From positions 1 to 64,000 of the forward strand of contig JAUKTV010000009.1 of the NCBI GenBank assembly GCA_030549205.1: a stretch of 64,000 nt of DNA. The letters run 5' to 3'. Below are positions 43,702-54,371 of this stretch, in pieces. This stretch comes from Apiosordaria backusii. Taxonomy: Eukaryota > Ascomycota > Sordariomycetes > Sordariales > Lasiosphaeriaceae. Made by a program: the position numbers and the translations under genes. Every line of letters begins with the position of its first letter. Position 1 is the stretch's first letter. The notes below the pieces were generated by a model. The model saw only the letters and a list, made by a program, of their open reading frames with translations. It ran no database searches and was not told the origin of the DNA.

Positions 43702-45163
43702 AACAAACTCATATGCAGAGTGTATGCGGGCACTTTCTTATGGATCAGTTGCCTGATGCCAAGCTGCCAGTTCATGTGCCACGTTACTCAACACTCTGTT
43801 TTTTTTTGGAATACAAGCGAGTAGGTGGTGTTTTCTTGCACAAGATGTCAATGAGCCTGCCAGGTGTGGTTGGACATATACTGACGACGAGATAAGGAGA
43901 CCGGTGGGGTAATCTCGGACCTGAAACATGAAGACCTCTTTTCCTGGTATTCTTCATGTGGGTGCATGGTAACTGCAGTGACTGTAGATTTCTGCACCAT
44001 TCCAATCTTTAAAGATTTGCAGACGAGCACTGATACCTGAAGTGGTTGGGTGAGGGCATTCACAAATCCTTATCTTATCTCTTACCTCTTATCTGGCTGC
44101 GCCCCACTATTTGGCCCAGTCAAAGAGATCCACCACTGCATGCATCCCACCAGGAGGCCAGTTTGACAGCTTCTTTTGCATTCATCACCTTTTTCCACAC
44201 TCTTTCGACCTATTAGTTCATACAGACTGATCACTGTATCAAGCACGTCTTGGACAAGAAGAATAGGGACTGCAACAACCACCACATACTTGAACTGCTC
44301 AAAACAGACGTTGAGGTTGCATTTAAATGCCTATCAAACCGTTGTTAAAGACTACCAACTACCTATCTTTCAAGATTTATCAACTATCCTTAAAATGCCT
44401 ATCAACTATTAATGCCCATCAACTACTCAAAAGGCCTATTTAACTTTTGGAAAAGCTATGAACTCCCTGTCTTTTAAAGGCCTTTTATACACTTTGGGAA
44501 ACATTTCTATTGTGCATACCATGACTATCTCAGTCTAGGTATCTGTTTGCTTGAAACTATGAAGGCAGAAATCAAATTGAAAGGCCTTCGTCTGCAACTT
44601 ACGCAATTTTTGGTAAAGATCTACACCCAGTGTTGCCACAAAGAGCATTTATTGGAGAGACAAAAGATGTTGTGCGACCATGTGATTCTATAAGGCAAGG
44701 CGTTTCAATATTAGTCCGAGCATTGCAACCCCCCCAACATATGGTTGGTGTGTCATGAATATCACCACGAGAGATGCCGAAATCTTGCAGATGAATCAAG
44801 CCGGAAAGTCTGTTATAGGAGGGTGAGAATCGTTGTTGATTTGATCGTTGAGAGGAGAGCGCAGAGTTATTGGAGTCGCTCTCGAGGTTGTCCGTTCTGT
44901 TACCCAATCATGAGTGCATACCCGAGTATTTGTCTGCTTATCATGAAAGCAAGGAGGGGTAAGGGATTCTTTTGTGGGTTTGAGGGGGGAAGCCAGACTT
45001 GTCAGAGGATAAATACCCCTGAACATTCTCTAGGAATATCAACCTTCTGTTCTTAGAATCGTAAACTTCTTCTCTCCTATGTTGATCTGATCGTCCACAG
45101 TACCTATCTGCCTTATTGACTTCCCTTCCCAATAGTTCATCAAAGACCTCTTCTGAGAAAACA
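43702..45163. other. Intergenic region upstream of the methyltransferase
   Basis: About 1.5 kb with no supportable gene. It holds a stretch of degenerate short repeats (44325-44440) and, at about 45006-45016, GGATAAATACC, a TATA-like element about 150 bp before the methyltransferase ATG. Confidence 0.5.
44325..44440 (+). repeat. Degenerate repeats of TGCCTATCAACT type
   Basis: Variants of ATGCCTATCAAACC, TTTATCAACTATCC, ATGCCTATCAACTATT and ATGCCCATCAACTACT follow each other irregularly over about 115 bp. The origin is unknown. Confidence 0.4.
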
Positions 45164-45940
45164 ATGACTTCTCAGGATCTAGCCAAAACTTCATACGACG
45201 AGGTGGCAACCGCCTATGATGGCTACGCCCAGACACCAGCTGGCATCATCGAGGCTCAGCTCATCGCCAATGCCCTCGACGACAACCTCAGCGGCCTCCA
45301 TGTCCTAGACCTAGGCGGGGGCAGCGGGATCCACGCACGCGAGTGTATCGAGTACGGCGCAGAATCAGTAGACATCGTCGACATCTCCCCTGAGATGCTT
45401 AAGGTCGCTTCAAGCATCGAGGAATCCCTTGGCCGCAAGGACAAGATCAGGGCCTTCGAAGCGGATGCCTCAAAACCTTTGTCTGAGTATGGGCTACTTC
45501 TGCGGGAGTCATACGACGTTGTGATGGCGAACTGGATCTTTAGTCATGCTGACAAGAGGTCCACTCTCGAGGGCATGTTCGCCAACATTGGGGCTTACTT
45601 GAAGCCAGGGGGTATCTTTGTCGGAATTAGGGATGCGAACCCTCTCAGCCATAACTTCCAGACTGGGAAGTATGGAGTTCACGTGAAATGGGTCAAGGAG
45701 ATTGAAGGGGGCGTGAAGTATTGGGCTGTTTTGCACTGTAAACCTGAGCCGGTTGAGTTCGAGGTTTCTTCTCTCGAGATCATCTATGGCGGGTCGAAAG
45801 AGTTGTATGAAGATGTTGGGCTGACGGAGGTCGAGGAGGTGCCACTGGAGAGTGCCCAGTGTGTGAAGGATGACCCGGAATTTTGGGCTGACTTTTTGAA
45901 GGATCCTTTCTTGGCTGTGGTGCGTGCTGTAAAGAAGTGA
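45164..45940 (+). CDS. Class I SAM-dependent methyltransferase
   Basis: Intronless, 258 residues. The Rossmann-fold motifs are clear: motif I VLDLGGGSGIHA (residues about 47-58) binds SAM. An acidic end of strand 2 (VDIVDISPEML), motif II-like FEADASKPL, and VVMANWIFSH follow in order, then the LKPGG turn (AYLKPGGIFVGI). The start at ATG 45164 (MTSQDLAKTSYDEVA) matches the usual YDxxAxxYD beginning; a TTG-initiated extension to 45116 is rejected. No membrane or secretion signal. The substrate is not predictable; relatives methylate small molecules, lipids or secondary metabolites. No biosynthetic cluster surrounds it. It is convergent with the first HET gene. Confidence 0.88.
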   Translation: MTSQDLAKTSYDEVATAYDGYAQTPAGIIEAQLIANALDDNLSGLHVLDLGGGSGIHARECIEYGAESVDIVDISPEMLKVASSIEESLGRKDKIRAFEADASKPLSEYGLLLRESYDVVMANWIFSHADKRSTLEGMFANIGAYLKPGGIFVGIRDANPLSHNFQTGKYGVHVKWVKEIEGGVKYWAVLHCKPEPVEFEVSSLEIIYGGSKELYEDVGLTEVEEVPLESAQCVKDDPEFWADFLKDPFLAVVRAVKK

Positions 45941-46294
45941 CGCATGTTGGATTTGGAGGGTATGCAGTGCAGGGTGACTGATGAGAAAAGAATGAAGGGT
46001 TCACGGTTCCGCGATCATGCGAGGGGAGGGCTAACAGCTGCTTTCTGTTTTGCTTTTTACCTCAATACTACCGGAGTTTATCTTAATAAGCATTTCCCTC
46101 TTTCTTAAGTTTAACCGATGATAGGAGGCGATACTAGGTAATTTGAGCGACTACCTACCTAGGCAGTTATCAGTGCATTTCTTCATGTTCCTTGCAGACA
46201 TGGAGTATTCTATCAGGTAGGTCAGCAGATGGCTATCTCCAAAGCGTCCACCGTAAGTACGGTAGTTCGCACCACTTCCATCGGCACTCACACG
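45941..46294. other. Convergent intergenic region
   Basis: 354 bp between two 3' ends. It contains a CTACCTACCTAGG motif near 46152. No gene. Confidence 0.55.
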
Positions 46295-49069
46295 TTACTC
46301 CTTTGCTTGAGTGTTTGCGGTGCCTTCATGGATGTGTGTGCATGCGCACAACTTGTTCCAGTGTCGGTCTCCCGCTTTACAAAGAAATTGAATCAACCTT
46401 GTCTGTTGGTCCAAGTCGCCTGTTCCGAGCCCTTGCACCGCTTCCACCACCTCTTCATATCGCCATTCATACAAAATACGTAACATATGCTGAAATGACT
46501 TCATTACTTGAGCGAACCCCTTAGCAATAACCATTTCCACTATCGCCACTCCCGATCGAGTCCGGTCGGAATCCTGCTTTCTGAGCCGTTTTTCCCTATA
46601 TTTTGCCTCTGCTGCAATAAGAATCGGTGCTGTTATTCGGAGCGCTGGAAATGTCAAGGTCGAAGTCCCAGTTTCATCGGACGATCCCTCCCTCACCCTC
46701 TCGTATCTTATGTCCGCTGCAAAAGAGATAGACGCCGCTATTTGGCGCGCTGAAAAGCTCGAAGAGAACGTAGATGCTTCACTTAGCCCATCAAACGACA
46801 GATCCCCACCGAACAGGGTCTCGAATACCTCAGTTTCCAGGTGCTCTGTAGCTGTAACGAGCACTTTCTCCGTAATGTTAAGCTTTAGATCCTGCCGCCG
46901 CAAGAGGAGCTGAAAGATTTTTCTATCCTTGGCAGCTTCTACCATCAAATCAGATGTCACATTTTTCAAACCGTCATCTCCATAGTCGAAGAGAAGCTCC
47001 AACATATCTGGTCTCCTCATCTCAGCTGCTGCTATCAACAGAGACTCTGTAACAAGGCACTCGTCGCCCCTCTGTTCAAGTGCCAAACTTAAAATGTGGG
47101 CACTGTATTGGTGAGTTGAATCAAAGTCAACCATCAAGAGCATGGACTGATCTTGATGGCTCCTCATCCGGATGATTTCAAGTAACTTCTGCTCTGTCAG
47201 AACAGAGTATGCAGCACTTGGTTGGAGGATGGCCATCGCTTCAGCCAGCATCTCCATTCTTAAGGTGTTTTCCCCAAGATTGTCGGACCGTTTGAAGCCC
47301 TGGTTTGAGTCTTCGTTTGTGATATCGTTCAGCTCGTCTTTGTAAAGTGCTAGCAATTCGGTCCTGCTTCTTACGGTATCCGGATGCCCTGAACCTTGCA
47401 TACTCGCTCTCGTCCGCGCCACCTCCCGAAACTCGGCTTCCGCCTCACTCCAGAATCTTTCTCGTTGCCATGTTTGACCTAAAGCGGTCTTGACCGCCAA
47501 CGTCTGGAAGCCTTCCTCGCTAAATTTCTTAGAATAACAGCTCTTCAACTTGATGAGTTCCTCAGTCGCAGCTGGCTTCGCAGCAGCCAAAATCTGCAAT
47601 GTGTTCGGCAATCTGTCATGGCCGCTGCTGTGAACCAGGCCCTCTCCTAAGGCGTCGTCCAAAGTTTCAAATGTTTGCTGAGTTGTCATGTTGGTGTAGC
47701 CCCAATTCCAAACAGCCAGAAATTTGTGTGGAAACTGGAGATCTCTGGTCGCCAACTCGCTAGGTAATTCCAACTTGTCAAGCGCGACACTTGTGACAAT
47801 CACGAAGTGATCCCCGCGAAGCCTGAAAATAGATGGTCCTCTAGCGCCCTCCATCAAGCAGAGCCAGTCGCCCGGTTCAACAACGGTAGACGATGGGGGA
47901 ATAACCATATCTGTCACTCTGATCTCATCAATCCTCCCTCCTGACCAGGCAATGGATATTTGCTGTCCATTGCCGTGACCATCAGTACTTCTCACAGACG
48001 ATACCCGACCAAGCATCAGCCCTCTGGTCTCGAGTACCATCAGCTCTCTCTCTGCCACGATTGTGAGAGTCGCCTGCTTTCCAAAAAGGTACTCCATAAG
48101 ATTCCTTAGCAACCTTTCTAAAGATATCGTATAGTCCGGTAACAATCCTTCTCCGATGTGTGCATCTGAACACATTCCAAGCAATGCAAAAATCTTGTCA
48201 CGATGATCAGTGGCTTGTTGGAGGCGATACATATCGATCAAGCTTCCAAGAGGGTGTATGCTGAGTGAAAAGCGACCAGATATCTCAAGCGGTGTCAAGC
48301 TGGCTCGGAAAGCAGCGCCTCTCATAAGATGTGTGACTGGTCGCATTCGCCCGAACGTCTCCTGGAGGCTACAAATACTTTGTAACGCTTCCAAGCCAAG
48401 ATAAAAAGCAAACCCATCCATCTCAAACACGCCACATTTGATGAGAATGCTTCTCGCAGCAGCAACTTCCTGTAATACCCAAATACGCTCGAACCAAGGC
48501 CGCCGAAGGAGATCAAGTAGTTTTCTCGAAAGGGCTTCATCTCCAGCTTCGCTGCCTGATCTGATCTCTTCCGATGCATCATTGTCGTCCCTTATGACCG
48601 CTTCTTGTCTGCCTTGAGCGGCGGCACAACGTATCTCTTCCAACGCCGAGTCACTGTCATGATGCGCCTCCCCAAGCCACACCACAACACGATTTGCCTT
48701 GCTGTAAATTTCGGCCATTTTTTGGACCTGTTCTCCCTTTTCCATGTCGTTATTCTGGTTAATGCAGATTGCATCTACCCAGATGATTCGTTCGAAAAAG
48801 AAGTCTCGGAGGTGTAAGAGCGCGGCGTGCAAGTTTGCTCCAACTCTGGCAGGCTCACCATCGACAGTGATGGAACAAGACTGTGTGGGATCCCCCCAGA
48901 CATACGATAAGGCCTCGTAGTGGTGCTGTCCATGACCTCTCGAATTTCGCAATGGGTATTCCACGAGCTTGCATTCAATGTCGTCATATTCATTTTCAGC
49001 TGGGAGGAGGCGGAGTAGACGAATGCTGTTGGGGCCTTGCAGCGGGCAACGAGTGTAATCAATGGCCAT
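46295..49069 (-). CDS. HET-domain protein with TPR-like and DUF7104-like repeats
   Basis: Intronless, 924 residues, ATG at 49069 (MAIDYTRCPLQG). HET-domain proteins trigger heterokaryon incompatibility and related cell death when non-self is met. The HET core covers about residues 50-205: YEALSYVWGDP, RIIWVDAICINQNN, IYSKANRVVVWLG and LLRRPWFERIWVLQEVA. The middle part has a TPR-like segment (about 513-576, GSGHPDTVRSRTELLALYKDEL). Residues about 671-757 show three about 28-residue units of the pattern xVTExLLxAAAxxxxxxxLELLF. These resemble DUF7104-type repeats found at the ends of many HET and NLR-like fungal proteins. It is followed upstream by a second HET gene on the same strand, 455 bp away. 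Confidence 0.9.
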   Translation of the reverse strand: MAIDYTRCPLQGPNSIRLLRLLPAENEYDDIECKLVEYPLRNSRGHGQHHYEALSYVWGDPTQSCSITVDGEPARVGANLHAALLHLRDFFFERIIWVDAICINQNNDMEKGEQVQKMAEIYSKANRVVVWLGEAHHDSDSALEEIRCAAAQGRQEAVIRDDNDASEEIRSGSEAGDEALSRKLLDLLRRPWFERIWVLQEVAAARSILIKCGVFEMDGFAFYLGLEALQSICSLQETFGRMRPVTHLMRGAAFRASLTPLEISGRFSLSIHPLGSLIDMYRLQQATDHRDKIFALLGMCSDAHIGEGLLPDYTISLERLLRNLMEYLFGKQATLTIVAERELMVLETRGLMLGRVSSVRSTDGHGNGQQISIAWSGGRIDEIRVTDMVIPPSSTVVEPGDWLCLMEGARGPSIFRLRGDHFVIVTSVALDKLELPSELATRDLQFPHKFLAVWNWGYTNMTTQQTFETLDDALGEGLVHSSGHDRLPNTLQILAAAKPAATEELIKLKSCYSKKFSEEGFQTLAVKTALGQTWQRERFWSEAEAEFREVARTRASMQGSGHPDTVRSRTELLALYKDELNDITNEDSNQGFKRSDNLGENTLRMEMLAEAMAILQPSAAYSVLTEQKLLEIIRMRSHQDQSMLLMVDFDSTHQYSAHILSLALEQRGDECLVTESLLIAAAEMRRPDMLELLFDYGDDGLKNVTSDLMVEAAKDRKIFQLLLRRQDLKLNITEKVLVTATEHLETEVFETLFGGDLSFDGLSEASTFSSSFSARQIAASISFAADIRYERVREGSSDETGTSTLTFPALRITAPILIAAEAKYREKRLRKQDSDRTRSGVAIVEMVIAKGFAQVMKSFQHMLRILYEWRYEEVVEAVQGLGTGDLDQQTRLIQFLCKAGDRHWNKLCACTHIHEGTANTQAKE

Positions 49070-49524
49070 GTTTTTTGAAGGAGTTTTGGCTTATGGCGAT
49101 GTGTCTTGAGCTAATGATGATGCCGCACTGATTTCGAAACTTGCGAAGCGAAGAGACATCGCCAGCAAAGTTGGCAGGTTGACGTTGTTGCTGCCCAGTC
49201 AACAACTATCAGGTACCTTAACATGTTAGGCTACCGGGCCATGCTACCTGCAGGAAAGGGGCACTAGCACAATGTGATCTCCAATAGCATCAATGAACTG
49301 CACAAGAGGGTGGGCAGCTGCTGTGTGGAACACGGACGGGTAATGTGTGGGGACAATAAAGATTTGACACGTGCCTGCCTGACACAAAGGAGACGAGAAG
49401 TGGTTAATTCTGACGAGACTGAGAGCTGTTTAGAATTCAGTAAGTCGCTGTTATCCGTCATTTTTTAAGTTGTTTTCTCCCTGCTCATCTTATGGGAACG
49501 CCACACCCTCCCAATAAGAGCTCG
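49070..49524. other. Spacer between tandem HET genes
   Basis: 455 bp holding the promoter of the 924-residue HET gene and the 3' flank of the next. A CATGTTAGGC stretch lies about 160 bp before the ATG. No gene. Confidence 0.55.
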
Positions 49525-51951
49525 TTACAAAATCCTCAGAGCTTCGCCTGTTGCCATTTCGAAAAACTTGGCTATCAAATCTGGCTGTCCGTTTGCATGG
49601 CGACCCATTTTGAGCCGGAAGCTCCCGCGCCGTTTATATGTTTCCAAGTCATCGTCACCCAGAAACTGCTCCACTATAATTCCCCTGATGCCGACAAGTT
49701 GACCTGTCGACAAAGACGACAAGCCAACAAGCAATATTCTGACTCCAGGCCCAGGATCCCGAAGTGCTGTCTCAACCACCCTTCTATCCTCGCCAGAATC
49801 CGCCACAAGCATCAAAACCCACCTGTCCGCAGTCCCTTCCAATTCACCCCCCGTCCGGGTGTATGTCCAGTCAAAATCATCATCGCCGCTTCCTTCAGTT
49901 TGTATTCTTTCAGCCCACACCACGTCACTGCACTCCTCAACAATACGAGATATCAGCTGCGCCATTGCTCTCAAATCAATATAGCCCCCCGTCAACCCCC
50001 CATACAGCGCCCCTTTCACAGCCAGCTCAACCTCCCACCTTTTCATAATCGCGTACTCCTCCAGCCTCGGCGACCAACTAGGGACCTTCACCACCCCATC
50101 AACACTGGCCCACGACCAACTCGGCGCCCTGTATTTGCCGCCAGTCCTTTTCATGCCTACTCCCCCAACCGAATCAGGATACCACAGCAGCTGCTGCAAC
50201 CAGGTCCCCGGATTCGCCTCATCAACCAACAACCCCGCCGCATAAGCCGGCTTCTCCCCCCTGTGAGCACTGACTTGGACAATGTGACTGGCAAGAGCAG
50301 AGACGGCCCATAATTTATCTCCCGGCTGGGATAAAAAGCGCCTGGTATAGGTCTTGACGATGGAGTTCCACTGGGAGTCGACAGGCTGATCAACCAAGCT
50401 GCCTACGGGGTACACCCCAGGTACGAGGGACTCGATGCCCGGGACGACTCTATCAGTCAACTTGGTGATTTGACCACCGCATCCTGCGAAGGAGTTGAGG
50501 CAAGACCAGTAAAGCTGGTTGAGGCCGAAGATAAGGATGCGCCGGGATAACAGGGATTCTTGCAGGGTCCAGCCGCGGGTTGTTATTGGTTCTATGACGG
50601 GGTCGGTGGGTTGTTTGGCAAGGAAGATTTGTGTTTGGACTTTGACGGGGTTGTTGCCACTTTTATTATCGTTGTTGTTATCATCGACAGACCAGAGGAA
50701 TTGGACACAGGTAGGTGCCAGATCGAACTTGGTTGCTGGTTTTCTTCTCTGCAAGAAACCATCCACGGCCCGAGAAGCCGAAGCGGCCAGGATTGTGAGC
50801 GTTGCTCGGCCATAGTAAGAGGCCATCCGGGAGATTTCGTGGGATTTGTCGGGGTTGTTTCCTTGGCCATCCTCATCATCTTGGAGGATACACAGCGCGT
50901 CGATCCAGAGATAACGGATGCCTACTTGTCTTGTGACCCAAACTGCGTCTTGGAGGGATTGGTCAAGGTTGCTCAGTTTGATGCCTTCGCTTTTGTAGGC
51001 TTGGAGGTTGGAAGCGACGAGTTTGGACTTTTGGTCGCCGCCCCAGCAGTAGGAGAGGGCTGTGAAGCCTGCTCTGGATATCTTCTCAATGAGGCGTCCA
51101 TCTTCGTCGTCGACGGTCGTCTCGATGAGTTTGATGTAACCTGCATCTTCGCCGGGTGGCGGTGTGGTACCGACGTCGAGGAGGCGGGTGGGGATGTCCT
51201 TGGGATCTACCCTTTCGTGAGACAAGTCACTATTCGGTGTACGGCCAACAGCCAGGTGGTTGATCTGGTCGGTTCTGCACCAGGGGTGGCTTTTCATACA
51301 TGTTTTGAATGATGACCTGGCGAAGTCCATTGACTGGGCTGAATTGACATCCAGGACGTATGGCCGAGACAAGATGAACTTGGAAGCTAGATCATCACCC
51401 GTTGCCCAAGCATCAAAGTCGCCGAGGCGGTCCCAAGTCTCATTTTCTTTACTATCATCACCAGCCCAACGACGAAAGAAACTGATGTTGAGATTGGCTC
51501 TCCCATCGTCGATGGAAATCCCGGAAAGTTCAAAACGCGACGTTTTCGATAGGAGCCCCAGGGCTTTTTCCGAATTCCAGCCGTTTGGGTCCTCGTGGAT
51601 CTTGAAGAAACGAGTGATTCTGTCGACGACCCAGCGGTAAAACTCGCAGCCGTCTGACTCGACAGCGTTCAGAACCTGGGCGAGGTCATAGGGCAAGGTT
51701 GAGGAGTAGTGAAGGTTGACGCCGCTGGAACCGGGAAAAGGGCGTGCGCATTCGGAGCAAACATAGTCGCCCTTGTCTGTTGTTTTACCAGGACCATTGT
51801 ACGAACATCCAAAGCACCAGTATATCTGAGGCTTCAGTTCGAGTTTCAGTTGGATGGCTGAGCAGTGGTGACAGATGTGGGGATTGTCGAAGCTTAAAGA
51901 CGCCTGGGTAGGCATGGCTTCGGGATCAAAAGCGTTTCTGGCTGGGCTCAT
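49525..51951 (-). CDS. HET-domain protein with N-terminal Cys-rich zinc-ribbon-like segment
   Basis: Intronless, 808 residues. ATG at 51951 is used; the GTG three bases upstream is rejected. The N-terminus has three CxxC pairs (CHHC 27-30, CFGC 46-49, CSEC 65-68) that could bind zinc. The HET domain spans about residues 295-465: FTALSYCWGGD, LDQSLQDAVWVTRQVG, YLWIDALCILQDD, MASYYGRATLTILAASA and TRGWTLQESLLSRRIL. The C-terminal third contains APSWSWASVDG, conserved in this HET subgroup. A run of Asn/Asp codons (DDNNNDNKSGNN) interrupts the core. Predicted role: non-self recognition or programmed cell death. It shares its upstream region with the proteasome gene. Confidence 0.92.
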   Translation of the reverse strand: MSPARNAFDPEAMPTQASLSFDNPHICHHCSAIQLKLELKPQIYWCFGCSYNGPGKTTDKGDYVCSECARPFPGSSGVNLHYSSTLPYDLAQVLNAVESDGCEFYRWVVDRITRFFKIHEDPNGWNSEKALGLLSKTSRFELSGISIDDGRANLNISFFRRWAGDDSKENETWDRLGDFDAWATGDDLASKFILSRPYVLDVNSAQSMDFARSSFKTCMKSHPWCRTDQINHLAVGRTPNSDLSHERVDPKDIPTRLLDVGTTPPPGEDAGYIKLIETTVDDEDGRLIEKISRAGFTALSYCWGGDQKSKLVASNLQAYKSEGIKLSNLDQSLQDAVWVTRQVGIRYLWIDALCILQDDEDGQGNNPDKSHEISRMASYYGRATLTILAASASRAVDGFLQRRKPATKFDLAPTCVQFLWSVDDNNNDNKSGNNPVKVQTQIFLAKQPTDPVIEPITTRGWTLQESLLSRRILIFGLNQLYWSCLNSFAGCGGQITKLTDRVVPGIESLVPGVYPVGSLVDQPVDSQWNSIVKTYTRRFLSQPGDKLWAVSALASHIVQVSAHRGEKPAYAAGLLVDEANPGTWLQQLLWYPDSVGGVGMKRTGGKYRAPSWSWASVDGVVKVPSWSPRLEEYAIMKRWEVELAVKGALYGGLTGGYIDLRAMAQLISRIVEECSDVVWAERIQTEGSGDDDFDWTYTRTGGELEGTADRWVLMLVADSGEDRRVVETALRDPGPGVRILLVGLSSLSTGQLVGIRGIIVEQFLGDDDLETYKRRGSFRLKMGRHANGQPDLIAKFFEMATGEALRIL

Positions 51952-52966
51952 CACAGGACACTACAAATCGTGATCATTAGTATGTACAGAATCCCGACCA
52001 GGCCCCAAAGTGGAATCAGTGGATGATTGGCCACGCGATGCCAAGTGCGGGGTCCTCAGGTCTACGCCCAACGACCTTACCAACAATCCAATGTACGATT
52101 TCCTTATCAGACTACAATAAATTTCCGTTGTTTCGAGTAGGTGTGCGGAAACTTTCCGTCTCAAACTTATTTCGCTCTCGTTGAAACCTTGTCTAGGTGT
52201 TATTTTCCCCGGTTCAAAGACAACATGGTACTCTACAAGTTTGGTAAGGTACCTACCTACCTAGCATTGAAGGTAAACATTCAAATGCCCCCCTCAAGAT
52301 AGCTCCCTTTCCCTTCTCTACTTCAAAAGTCCAAAAGATCACAGAGAAATCATTAATTAGTTAAACCAAACTCAACCTAAGAATTTCCTTAACAGAGACC
52401 GCAAGAAATTCCCTACCTTGCACAGCATGAAATGTGCTTTTCTAACTCAACCGGAACTGACCTCAAATATCATCAACAACTTCGCGTACCACTTTTTTGA
52501 AGACAACGGATACTTTTTTAATATTCTTGTTCATTGGCACGCTACCAAACGAGATGTATGTTCGATACGCTGAAGCATGCCCGTTTGTCATGCCTCTTGA
52601 CATCGATGGCATTGAAGAATAGGGGCTCAGGGGTAATATGTTGGCCCGTGCATTGCCTAAGAGCTCCATGTGGCTGAAATTCAAGGCTGCGTGAGGCGGC
52701 GGGGAGCACGAGCCACACACCCCAGCCTTGAGCTCCCACCCTGGCTCCAGAAAGCCAAGCAACGCGCAGCTTCAGGCTGCCTGATGGAAGCTCCCGTCCA
52801 GCAGCAGCTCGCAACGACGCAAGCCAACCCATTATACTCCAACTCGACCATCACCAACGCTTGAAATTCCGCCACCAGCAGCGGAAACTTGTGACTTTTC
52901 TCCCTCCCTCACGTCCCGTCAATTAGTTCTCCCCAAGAATAATAACAACCCAGATTTCCAGTCACA
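51952..52966. promoter_or_regulatory. Divergent promoter region, HET gene (-) and proteasome alpha7 (+)
   Basis: About 1 kb between divergent starts. GGTACCTACCTACCTAGC lies at 52247-52264. Small open frames (52463-52864) overlap on both strands and are not convincing genes. Confidence 0.5.
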
Positions 52967-54034
52967 ATGGTCAGTTTACCCCATCTCGCAGCTGCGGCGA
53001 CCTACCTTGCCCACCCACCCAACACCCAAGCGAACCCCTCCAAAAAGTGACGATAACATGCTGACACCGCGACCCCCCGCAACAAGACGTCGATAGGAAC
53101 AGGCTACGATCTCTCCAACTCCATCTTCTCCCCCGATGGCCGCAACTTTCAAGTCGAGTACGCCATGAAGGCGGTCGAAAACGGCGGCACCTCGATCGGC
53201 ATCCGATGCAAGGACGGTGTTGTGCTGGCGGTGGAAAAGATTATCACATCCAAGCTCCTCAAGCCGGGTGCCAACAAGCGCATCGCGACCGTGGATAGGC
53301 ATTTGGGCGTTGTACGTTTCCCCCCCGGCCCTCCGCTACCTCCAACCATGTCACCCACCCACTAACACGATACCCTAAAGGTATCCTCCGGCATGCTCCC
53401 CGACGGCCGGCACTTTGTCGACCGAGCCCGTGACGAAGCCCGCTCATGGCGCGACAACTTCAAAACCCCCATCACAACCGCCGACCTCGCCTCCCGCATG
53501 GGCAACTACCTCCAAGCCCACACCCTCTACCAGTCCGTCCGCCCCTTCGGCATCACCGCCATCGTAGGTGGCTTCGACGCTCAGGAGGAGTCCCCCGTCG
53601 ATGGCGAAGTCGGCAACGGCCCCTCGTGCGGCGCCGGCGGCAAGAACCCCGACAAGAAGTACGGTGGCCCGTTTCTCTACATGATTGAGCCCTCGGGTCT
53701 CTACTGGGGTTACTACGGCGCCGCCACCGGCAAGGGGAGACAGGCGGCCAAGGCCGAGCTTGAGAAGCTGGACCTGACGGGCGAGGGGATCACCCTGGAG
53801 GAGGCGGTCAAGGAGGCGGCGAGGATCATTTACGTTGCGCATGATGACAGCAAGGACAAGGAGTTTGAGTTGGAGATGTCGTGGATTAGTGGGAAGGATG
53901 GGCCTACCAAGGGGTTGCACCAGGAGGTTCCCAAGGCGCTCAGGGAGGAGGCGGAGAGGCTGGCGAAGAAGTCGCTGGATGATAGTGATGATGAGGAGGA
54001 GGAGAAGAAGGATGGGGATAAGATGGAGGAGTGA
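52967..54034 (+). CDS. pre10: 20S proteasome subunit alpha7 (Pre10 type)
   Basis: Three exons, 52967-52969 (the ATG alone), 53087-53311 and 53381-54034, give 293 residues. The subunit forms part of the outer ring of the 20S core that gates protein entry for degradation. The start reads MTSIGTGYDLSNS, and SPDGRNFQVEYAMKAVE is the alpha-subunit signature. GIRCKDGVVLAVEK, IATVDRHLGVVSSGMLPDGR and GAATGKGRQAAKAELEKL follow. The C-terminus ends in an acidic tail (DDSDDEEEEKKDGDKMEE), typical of alpha7. An extra insert (VDGEVGNGPSCGAGGKNPDKKYGG) enlarges one loop relative to yeast. The ATG exon of only three bases is inferred from GTCAGT directly after ATG and AACAAG|ACG before the next exon. Confidence 0.95.
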
Positions 54035-54371
54035 AGAATAGAATGATTGCAAGGGAAGAAAGAAAGAAAGACAGGCGAGGCGTTGCAGGTGGACAATCGG
54101 AATTGTATTTGTAAACATTTGGCAGCGATAAATTTATGGCTGGCGGGCAGATTGGAGGTGGAAGACACTCCAACTGCGGCCTGGAGCCTGGAATTGCATC
54201 ATGAGCTTGCCCAGTCTGCGGAATGAGGGCCCATGGTAAAATCTGATTGTTCAGGGTGGCGAATTGCAGTTACACTGGACTAAGGTGTTTGAAGAAACAT
54301 CAATTTGAACATTTGGGGTATTATCCATCTCCCACACTCTATCTACATCTACGCCACTATCACATTACTTT
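54035..54371. other. Convergent intergenic region
   Basis: 337 bp between the 3' ends of alpha7 (+) and Pol5 (-). No gene. Confidence 0.6.
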
